Assembly: GCA_030633145.1 (NCBI GenBank)
Contig: DAOVTM010000271.1
Coordinates: 1-5,745, forward strand
From: Desulfobulbaceae bacterium
Lineage (GTDB): Bacteria; Desulfobacterota; Desulfobulbia; Desulfobulbales; Desulfobulbaceae
DNA length: 5,745 nt
Direction of reading: 5' to 3'
In this document: positions 1 to 5,745 of the stretch, piece by piece
How positions within the stretch are numbered: position 1 is the first letter of the stretch
How the letters are laid out: each line of letters starts with the position of its first letter
Made by a program: the position numbers and the translations under genes
Notes under the pieces: generated by a model
What the model was told of the DNA's origin: nothing
Databases searched by the model: none
The model's input: the letters and a program-made list of their open reading frames with translations, nothing else

Positions 1-1488
1 CGAAGCCTTGCCAGTGGTTCTCTTTTTCCGCAACAGTTTGACACCTACTACAATGATCATTTTGGTTTTCGTGATGGTCTGATCAGGCTCTATAATGGGT
101 TCTCCCTGAAATTTTTCAGGGTATCCCCCTCAAATTTTGTCCTGCAGGGCAAAGACGACTGGTTTTTTTATACAGGCGAGTCTGTGCTGGAAGATTATGT
201 CGGGCAGCGGTTGGTCAGTCAGGTTTTGCTGAGTAAACACGCTGCAACCCTGAGTGATCGTCGTGACTGGCTGGCCGGGCTTGGGGTACGCTATCTCTTT
301 GTCCCCATCCCTAATAAAATCTCAATCTATGATGAATACGTTCCTTACCGAGTGCGCCGAAATCGGGGGGAGACTTTTTATGAACAGTTTGTCCCATTCC
401 TGTATAATGAGGCGGATTTTCATGAGGTCGTTGATCTCTACTCTTTTTTTCTCAACAAAAAAGCAGAGCAGCAGCTCTACTTCAAGACAGACACCCACTG
501 GAGTAATGACGGTGCCCTGCTGGCCTTTAACCGGATGATGACTGTTATCGCAGACTGGTTTCCCAACCGGATTAAGCCAATAACTGAGGCTGAGATTTCA
601 TATACGGAGACTGCTTTTTTCGGGGATTTATCCATGCTTATGCACATGGAAAAGGTGGTTGAAGAGGAGGTGCCGGTGATCAGCATCCGGGAAAGCTGTG
701 TTGCTGGTAAGGCTAATTTTCCGCCTGCTTCGCTCAAGGAGTTGCAGACTTTGGTCAGCGATGATCATAGGCGATATCCGATGGAGAATGGCTGTCCCCA
801 GCAGGAGTTGACGGCTCTGGTTATCCATGATTCCTTTGGCCGTTTTCTACACCGTTATTTTAATGAACGGTTTAAACGGGTTATTTATTCACCCTATATC
901 AAGTTTAATGAGCTTGAAGAGTTGATTGCCATTGAGCAGCCTGATATTGTCATTGAAGTGTGGGTGGCGAGAAATCTGGGCAAGGCTCTGACCCCGGATC
1001 CATCCCTGGAGGCTGCTCTCCTCGCAGAACAGTATGAGGCAGCATACAATATTGCCCTGCGGGTGGATAGTTCCCTGAACCTCAATAGCGTGCTTGTTCC
1101 CAATGATGTCCACCTTGAGAACCATGACGATGGGATATTTATACAGGCAAGTGGCAAGGATCCGTTTTTTGCCCTGCCGTTTCTGCCGGAGAAAAATAGT
1201 GCTGCAAAAAGAGTCCGTTATCTGGTTGAAGTGGAGCTTGATGCCCCTGCTGAGACCATGTTTGCTCTTTATTTTACAGTTGGCGATAATCAGGAGCATA
1301 TTGTTCCCCATCAGGTGGTGGAACAAAGGGTCAACAAGGGAAGAAACCGTTTGTTATTCCGGCTGCCCCACTCTGATGTCCGTGGATTGATCCGGATTGA
1401 TATAGGCCGACAGGCTGGAGAGTACCTGCTCCGTTCCTTGACAATCAAGGCGGTCACGGGTGGAGAAAAAATTGATGTGTCAGAGTGA
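1..1488 (+). CDS. AlgJ/AlgX-like SGNH-fold polysaccharide O-acetyltransferase, 5'-truncated
   Basis: The frame is open from base 1 to the TGA at 1486-1488 (495 residues visible), so the N-terminus, including any signal peptide or membrane anchor, lies upstream. A GTG at base 184 is only an internal valine, because conserved family sequence precedes it: YYNDHFGFRDGLIRLYN (residues 16-32) and LQGKDDWFFY (48-57) match the usual AlgJ/AlgX N-terminal motifs. Catalytic signatures are TDTHWS (residues 163-168; Asp164 and His166, bases 490-498) and HDSFG (Ser278, bases 832-834), corresponding to the Asp-His/Ser triad of AlgX. The family transfers acetyl groups to exopolysaccharides such as alginate in the periplasm, normally fed by an MBOAT protein. 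Here the polymer is unknown. PDIVIEVWVARNL (314-326) aligns with the family's conserved strand, but Ala replaces the usual Glu before Arg. Residues about 360-490 form an additional beta-rich region. Family assignment is firm; substrate and acetyl specificity are inference. Confidence 0.88.
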   Translation, partial: RSLASGSLFPQQFDTYYNDHFGFRDGLIRLYNGFSLKFFRVSPSNFVLQGKDDWFFYTGESVLEDYVGQRLVSQVLLSKHAATLSDRRDWLAGLGVRYLFVPIPNKISIYDEYVPYRVRRNRGETFYEQFVPFLYNEADFHEVVDLYSFFLNKKAEQQLYFKTDTHWSNDGALLAFNRMMTVIADWFPNRIKPITEAEISYTETAFFGDLSMLMHMEKVVEEEVPVISIRESCVAGKANFPPASLKELQTLVSDDHRRYPMENGCPQQELTALVIHDSFGRFLHRYFNERFKRVIYSPYIKFNELEELIAIEQPDIVIEVWVARNLGKALTPDPSLEAALLAEQYEAAYNIALRVDSSLNLNSVLVPNDVHLENHDDGIFIQASGKDPFFALPFLPEKNSAAKRVRYLVEVELDAPAETMFALYFTVGDNQEHIVPHQVVEQRVNKGRNRLLFRLPHSDVRGLIRIDIGRQAGEYLLRSLTIKAVTGGEKIDVSE

Positions 1489-1605
1489 TAGCGTATGAAG
1501 CGTTGAATTTATTGTCTGAATCTGATAATAAAGAGGCTGTCTTGCCATAGAGAACAGAAAGGGTAAAGAAAAAAATAAAATACATGCTACTAATACGGAC
1601 TGCTT
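1489..1605. other. AT-rich intergenic spacer between the SGNH gene and the membrane protein gene
   Basis: This is the only non-coding gap in the window (117 bases). The upstream gene ends in tandem in-frame stops, TGA (1486-1488) then TAG (1489-1491). I see no GC-rich hairpin followed by a T-run, so there is no obvious Rho-independent terminator. The second half is A-rich on the + strand (1551-1583). The sequence before the 1606 start has only a weak Shine-Dalgarno-like GGA (1597-1599), 6 bases before the first ATG and 9 before the second. The gap is too long for tight coupling, so either read-through or a new promoter is possible. Confidence 0.7.
1503..1529 (+). promoter_or_regulatory. Weak candidate sigma70-type promoter upstream of the membrane protein gene
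   Basis: TTGAAT (1503-1508) shares four of six bases with the -35 consensus, and GATAAT (1524-1529) shares five of six with the -10 consensus. The spacer is 15 bases, shorter than the usual 16-18. A rival pair is TTGCCA (1542-1547, five of six) with TAAAGA (1564-1569, three of six) at a 16-base spacer. Hexamer matches like these are expected by chance in AT-rich DNA, so this is only a hint that the second and third genes may have their own promoter. Confidence 0.2.
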
Positions 1606-3999
1606 ATGATGGTTGAGCTGAATAAGAAGAATATAAAAACTCCTCCGGGAACAGTGTATGGGTACGTTGCCTTCATTGCCCTTTCAACCCTGTTTTACGA
1701 GTTGAGCCTGATCCGAATTCTGGACATCCTCTGGTATCCCCATTTTGCCTACATGGTCATTACGCTGGCTCTGCTGGGCTTTGGCATTGCCGGAGTAATG
1801 ACCTCTATTTTCGCCCATCGTCTGAGCTGGAAGCCCTCGCTTTCCATACCCCTGACAATCACCTTGGCAGCAAGCTATATAGGGGTATTCTGGCTGCTCT
1901 CTGTGCTGCGGATTGATTTTAACGAGTTTACCAGTGTAGCCTCTCTGGGGGGCAAGGTTCTGCTGACCTTTTCCGGACTGCTGCTGCCCTTTTTTCTCAG
2001 CGGCTTTATCCTTTCTCTCCTTTTTACCGAATACGCCGACCGGTTCGGAAAGCTGTATGCCTGGGATCTGGTCGGGGCATCACTGGGCTGTGTCCTTGTT
2101 CCCCTGCTCATTCCCTCCTTTGGTGGTCCCGGCCTGCTCTTCCTGGTCTCGGCTCTGACCCTGACCGGAGCGGCCCTGTTGATCCGTTCCAACCTGTTTA
2201 AAGTCCCCGTACTCTTGGTTGCGATTGGACTTGCTGCTTCACCGTTCTTCAGCAAGGGCGATTATCTGGAAATACCCTTTCACATGAATAAGCGGGGGAT
2301 TGTTTACCTCACTGGTAAGCCGCCCATCTTGACCAAATGGGATCGAATCGCCCGTATTGATTTGATCAAATACGCTGAGAAATTTACCTGGATCGCCTAT
2401 GATGGAGGCACCCAGACCAGCTATTATTATAATTTCGACGGTGATTATGCAAAGTTGAGACAGGCCCTGCCGGCCGACACCACCAGGCATTTTTGGGATC
2501 GCTATGTCTATGCCTCCCACTGGCTCAAGGAGGGCAGCAAGGCCAGGGTGTTGATTGTTGGTGCCGCAGGCGGTCAGGAAACTAAGGCTGCAGTGACCTT
2601 TGGTGCCAGCGAAGTGGATGCGGTGGAACTGGTGGGATCGGTTATACGCTTAGGCAAAGAGCAATATGCGGTTGAACCCTATACCAACCCGGTGGTCAAT
2701 GCAGTCCAGGGGGAGGGGCGCAGCTTTCTTCGGGCTGGCAACAAGACCTACGACATTATCCAGATGATGTCCAATCACACCTCGGCCTCCATTGCCTCAG
2801 GTTCTGGGGCAGTTTCACCCAACTATCTGCAGACGGTTGAGGCATATAAGGAGTACTTTACCCATCTCAGTGACAACGGGGTATTGCATATCAACCACCA
2901 TGTTTATCCCAAGATGCTGCTGACTGCGGCTAAGGCATGGTGGGAAATGGGGCGGGGTGATTTTGCCCGTCATGTCCTGATTTATTACTCCCAGACCTGG
3001 GCCAACCTACCCACCCTGTTGATCAAGATGCAGCCCTGGACCCAGGATGAGTTTGATCGGGTACATGGCTTGATGCGCTATCATTTCAAGCTGATCCATA
3101 ATCCGCTGCAGGTGGATAAGTCCGGTATTGATCCGGGTTTTTTCATTGGCCGCCTGCCTGCGGAGTTGCAGGCATCGATCCCTTACCGGATTGAGATCCC
3201 CACCGATGACCAGCCCTTCTTTAATCATTTCCGCAAACGACTGGCCCCGGTTTCCTACAGCGAACCCTATGTGGATCGTTCCCTCAAGGTGCTGCTCAAC
3301 GATTCCATCAAACATGGCATTCCCATGGATGTTATCCATCTGCTGGTAACGACCGGGGCTGCCCTGGTTATTGCCCTGTTCTGCCTGTTCGGACCGCTCC
3401 TCTTCTCCAGGGTGGGGAGAACACCCTGGAAGGGTAAGCTCTCCTTTGTCACCTATTTTGCCTGTCTCGGCAGTGGCTTTATCGCTATTGAACTGATCTT
3501 TATCCAGTTGTTTCATAAGCTGATCGGCTATCCTCTTTACACCTATGTGGCTGTGGTGGCGGCCTTTCTCATTGCGGCAGGAGCAGGCAGTTACCTCACC
3601 GACAGGCTGGCTCTGGCGAAAAAAAGTTTCGGTCGCTTTCTTCCCTTTATTGGTATTCCACTCTATGGCGGCCTGTTGCTTCTCCTCAAGGAGCCAATGC
3701 TCGATTTCTGCCTCCAGTGGCCTACAGGCGTGCGTATTGGTGCCACCGCAGCCCTTATTTTCCCTCTGGGCATGTTCCTGGGAATGCCCTTTGCCATCGG
3801 CATTGCCGGTTCCCATGCAAAAGGAAGGGGAGCCGTGGGCTGGGCCTGGGCGGTTAACGGTCTCTTTACCGTGCTGGGCAGTGTGCTGAGTGTCCTGGCT
3901 GCGACCTATTTCGGTTTTGTCTTCACCCTCTTTGCTGCCTTTACCCTCTATATTCTGGCCGGGTTTCTCCTGCCTCGCTTTGCGGAGCTTGAAACATGA
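1606..3999 (+). CDS. Polytopic membrane protein with spermidine synthase/SAM-methyltransferase-like domain
   Basis: A complete 797-residue protein. It starts with tandem ATG codons (1606 and 1609); either could be used, and the nearby ribosome site is weak. Hydrophobic segments lie at about 18-38, 47-69, 79-100, 117-140, 152-171, 174-193 and 199-215, then 576-600, 612-634, 643-663, 679-695, 709-732, 744-766 and 770-789. Between them, residues about 216-570 resemble the spermidine synthase fold: a beta-rich lead-in (TKWDRIARIDLI, 243-254; YDGGTQTSYYY, 265-275), a nucleotide-binding loop VLIVGAAGGQE (315-325), the following acidic residue Glu341 (VDAVEL), GEGRSFLR (369-376), YDIIQMM (382-388), and the TDDQPFF motif (533-539) typical of membrane-fused members. 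This matches proteins annotated 'fused MFS/spermidine synthase'. The Asp-rich active site of true aminopropyltransferases is not evident after YDIIQMM, where SNHTSASIASGSGA is found instead. The substrate is therefore unknown, and polyamine synthesis is doubtful. It overlaps the HAD gene start by 4 bases. Confidence 0.87.
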   Translation: MMVELNKKNIKTPPGTVYGYVAFIALSTLFYELSLIRILDILWYPHFAYMVITLALLGFGIAGVMTSIFAHRLSWKPSLSIPLTITLAASYIGVFWLLSVLRIDFNEFTSVASLGGKVLLTFSGLLLPFFLSGFILSLLFTEYADRFGKLYAWDLVGASLGCVLVPLLIPSFGGPGLLFLVSALTLTGAALLIRSNLFKVPVLLVAIGLAASPFFSKGDYLEIPFHMNKRGIVYLTGKPPILTKWDRIARIDLIKYAEKFTWIAYDGGTQTSYYYNFDGDYAKLRQALPADTTRHFWDRYVYASHWLKEGSKARVLIVGAAGGQETKAAVTFGASEVDAVELVGSVIRLGKEQYAVEPYTNPVVNAVQGEGRSFLRAGNKTYDIIQMMSNHTSASIASGSGAVSPNYLQTVEAYKEYFTHLSDNGVLHINHHVYPKMLLTAAKAWWEMGRGDFARHVLIYYSQTWANLPTLLIKMQPWTQDEFDRVHGLMRYHFKLIHNPLQVDKSGIDPGFFIGRLPAELQASIPYRIEIPTDDQPFFNHFRKRLAPVSYSEPYVDRSLKVLLNDSIKHGIPMDVIHLLVTTGAALVIALFCLFGPLLFSRVGRTPWKGKLSFVTYFACLGSGFIAIELIFIQLFHKLIGYPLYTYVAVVAAFLIAAGAGSYLTDRLALAKKSFGRFLPFIGIPLYGGLLLLLKEPMLDFCLQWPTGVRIGATAALIFPLGMFLGMPFAIGIAGSHAKGRGAVGWAWAVNGLFTVLGSVLSVLAATYFGFVFTLFAAFTLYILAGFLLPRFAELET
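3984..3987 (+). promoter_or_regulatory. Ribosome binding site for the HAD gene, inside the end of the upstream gene
   Basis: GGAG at 3984-3987 sits 8 bases before the ATG at 3996 and lies within the last codons of the membrane protein gene. It supports 3996 as the start. Together with the ATGA stop/start overlap at 3996-3999, it indicates translational coupling of the two genes. Confidence 0.65.
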
Positions 4000-5745
4000 G
4001 TACGATTGTCAAGGCGGAACAGTTTTATTCTCTGGATAAGCTCATTCGCAGGGGACAAAAAATCGCATCCCAATACGATACAGTCTCCTTTGACCTCTTT
4101 GATACCCTGGTGATCCGCCGTATCCATGACCCGGATCTGGTCAAACCACCAGTGGCCCGCTTCATCAGCAATCGAGCCGGGCAAGAGGGCATCAGATGCA
4201 GTGCGCAGCAGGTGGAGAAGCTGCGCAACGATTTTGAGACTGCCCAACGAGCCGATACCGGCAGCCGCTTTGATGACCATGAGGCGTGTTACCCCGACTA
4301 TATGGGGCAGGTGGTTGAGGCTGTTTTCGGCCATCAGGACGATGATACCCTGCTGCAGGAGGTTACCGACTATGAACTGTCGCTGGAGAATGCAGTTCTG
4401 GTTCCCCGTCAGGATCTGGTCAACTGGCTGACGGAGCTGAAAGAGGCTGGGAAAATAATCCTGGTAGTCTCGGATGTCTATCTGCCTGCGGCTTTCCTGG
4501 AAAAACTTATTGAACATGCTGGTTTTTTCGATCAGGTGGATGCGGTGATCTCCTCGGCAGACAGTTTCCTTGCCAAGGCATCGGGCAGGGCATTCCCCAT
4601 CCTGCGGGAACGATTTTCTCTCCAGTATGATTCCTGGCTGCACATCGGGGACAATCCGATTTCAGATGGATTCCGGCCCGTTGAGGCGGGCATTCATGCC
4701 CTTGTCCTCCGTGACGGACTGGAAAAAATGCGTAAATCTCTGGCCCGTCGTTACCATCATTACGCCCTTGGGCAGCCCTTTTACCGGGGCAGGGCTTTGC
4801 AGCAGCTCATGCTGCCCCTGGAAGGGGAAAACAAAAAGCAGCATCCCCTCTATGTCAAGGGGTACAACCTGTTGTCTCCACTGCTGTCCGCCTTTGTGCA
4901 GGGAGTGGCGGAGCGGTGTATGCAGGGTGAAATCAGGCGGCTCTATTTCTTTTCCCGGGAGGGCTGGCTCTTTGAACGAGTCTGGAATAAGGTTGTACCC
5001 AGGGTCTATGCCGGAGTAACCCTGCCCGAGACCTCCTATCTCTATGTCAGCCGCATGGCCCTGGCACCGGCTGCCTGTGCCTACAGCGGACTTGATCGTG
5101 AGCTGGCAGACATTGTCTTTCTACCTCCCGGCAACAGGGACTTTCACGATGTCTGCCGGGTTTTCGGCTTACAGGTGACAGCGTTTGATAACCACCTCTC
5201 CCGTCATGAACTCTCCAGCACAACGGTATTGTCACCGATACACGAGGGATTTGTCCCGCAAAACCGGCTCCGCTTTAATGAGCTGCTTGAGGACAATAAG
5301 TTTCAGGACGAGGTCAGAAAGCAGACCCTGCCTGCTAACCAGGCTCTGATGCGTTATCTTGAAGCGCAGTCTTTCTTTGACTACCCTGATGTTGCCTTGG
5401 TGGACATTGGCTGGCTGGGGACGATCCAGCGTTTTCTTCACCGGGCAATAGCACATCGAGAGGACGCACCCCGCTGTCAAGGCATGCTCTTTGGTGCGAC
5501 CAGGGGGATCAGCTATCCAACCTCGCCCCGAAACCGGGTGGAGGGGATCATCTATGACCGGGATCGTTTTGATCTCGCCGGTTCAACCGTTCTCTACAAC
5601 CGGGATCTCTTTGAAGAGGTCTGCCGGGCTCCCCATCCCACCCTGAACGGGTATAAGCTGACCGAGGATGGCTATGAACTTATTTTTCGGCAGGAAGATG
5701 ATCAGGTCGGGCAGGCGGAAAAGGAACAAGACAGTCATTTCAGAC
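3996..5745 (+). CDS. HAD-superfamily hydrolase-like protein (COG5610 type) with extra C-terminal domain, 3'-truncated
   Basis: The frame is open from the ATG at 3996 to the window end (583 complete codons, no stop), so the C-terminus is missing. The N-terminal HAD domain has all four motifs: SFDLFDTLV (residues 31-39; nucleophile Asp33 and acid/base Asp36), VVSD (157-160; Ser159), Lys194 in LAKASG, and HIGDNPISD (216-224; Asp219 and Asp224). Residues about 40-150 form a helical, C1-type cap. The enzyme is thus expected to be a Mg-dependent phosphatase or phosphotransferase in the cytoplasm; there is no signal peptide. After about residue 280 comes a second region with short conserved-looking blocks: LYFFSREGWLF (316-326), YLYVSRMAL (348-356) and LVDIGWLGTIQRFL (468-481). 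I recognise this pattern from COG5610-like proteins in surface polysaccharide loci, but its biochemical role is not established to my knowledge. Motif I begins about 30 residues after the start, so no later ATG fits. Confidence 0.85.
   Translation, partial: MSTIVKAEQFYSLDKLIRRGQKIASQYDTVSFDLFDTLVIRRIHDPDLVKPPVARFISNRAGQEGIRCSAQQVEKLRNDFETAQRADTGSRFDDHEACYPDYMGQVVEAVFGHQDDDTLLQEVTDYELSLENAVLVPRQDLVNWLTELKEAGKIILVVSDVYLPAAFLEKLIEHAGFFDQVDAVISSADSFLAKASGRAFPILRERFSLQYDSWLHIGDNPISDGFRPVEAGIHALVLRDGLEKMRKSLARRYHHYALGQPFYRGRALQQLMLPLEGENKKQHPLYVKGYNLLSPLLSAFVQGVAERCMQGEIRRLYFFSREGWLFERVWNKVVPRVYAGVTLPETSYLYVSRMALAPAACAYSGLDRELADIVFLPPGNRDFHDVCRVFGLQVTAFDNHLSRHELSSTTVLSPIHEGFVPQNRLRFNELLEDNKFQDEVRKQTLPANQALMRYLEAQSFFDYPDVALVDIGWLGTIQRFLHRAIAHREDAPRCQGMLFGATRGISYPTSPRNRVEGIIYDRDRFDLAGSTVLYNRDLFEEVCRAPHPTLNGYKLTEDGYELIFRQEDDQVGQAEKEQDSHFR

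Noticed and set aside
184..186. GTG at 184 as the start of the SGNH gene
   Set aside because: The same frame is open to base 1 and encodes conserved AlgJ/AlgX motifs upstream of this codon, so it is an internal valine.
1489..1605. Terminator or small RNA in the spacer
   Set aside because: No stable inverted repeat followed by a T-run was found on inspection, and no RNA family signature was recognised.
3007..3816. Open frame of 269 codons on the - strand
   Set aside because: It lies wholly antisense to the membrane protein gene. Its translation is Gln/Gly/Glu/Lys-rich without recognisable motifs, while the + strand has strong family signatures.
1606..3999. Assignment as spermidine synthase SpeE
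   Set aside because: Only the fold resembles SpeE. The protein is far longer, is polytopic, and lacks the expected acidic active-site pattern, so the gene symbol speE would be misleading.
3948..4643. Open frame of 231 codons on the - strand
   Set aside because: It is antisense to the HAD gene, whose motifs I-IV lie in the + frame here. The antisense translation shows no domain pattern.
4126..5019. Two + strand open frames (4126-4431 and 4570-5019) in a different frame
   Set aside because: Both are shadows within the HAD gene (frame of base 3996). Their translations are rich in Arg, Ser, Cys and Pro and have no motifs.

Overview
This window is a stretch of bacterial chromosome carrying three genes, all on the + strand. 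The outer two run off the window edges. The content suggests a cell-surface polysaccharide locus in a Gram-negative bacterium. My tentative guess is a deltaproteobacterium-like (Desulfobacterota) genome, because that lineage often carries large membrane 'spermidine synthase-like' proteins. No rRNA, tRNA or clade-specific marker is present to confirm this.

Layout. Bases 1-1488 hold the 3' part of an AlgJ/AlgX-type SGNH O-acetyltransferase-like protein. The frame is open to base 1, so the true start lies upstream. Bases 1489-1605 are an AT-rich spacer with no recognisable terminator and only weak promoter-like hexamers. Bases 1606-3999 hold a complete 797-residue polytopic membrane protein with a spermidine synthase/SAM-methyltransferase-like Rossmann domain between two blocks of about seven membrane helices. 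Bases 3996-5745 hold a HAD-superfamily hydrolase-like protein (COG5610 type) with an additional C-terminal domain. It starts inside the stop codon of the membrane protein (ATGA overlap) and continues past the window end. No CRISPR array, mobile element, tRNA or sizeable repeat was seen.

How the genes may work together. AlgJ/AlgX-type proteins act in the periplasm on a polysaccharide, usually with an MBOAT acyl-transporter encoded next door. COG5610-type HAD proteins are often found in capsule, O-antigen or exopolysaccharide loci. The membrane protein is translationally coupled to the HAD gene, so those two products are probably made together. The most intriguing point is the membrane protein. 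Its aminopropyltransferase active-site acidic residues are not evident, and the distribution of positive charges in its loops places the Rossmann domain on the outer face of the membrane by hand analysis. It is therefore unlikely to be an ordinary spermidine synthase.

Base composition differs along the window. The first gene looks more AT-rich than the second and third, which fits either different ages of acquisition or two separate transcription units.
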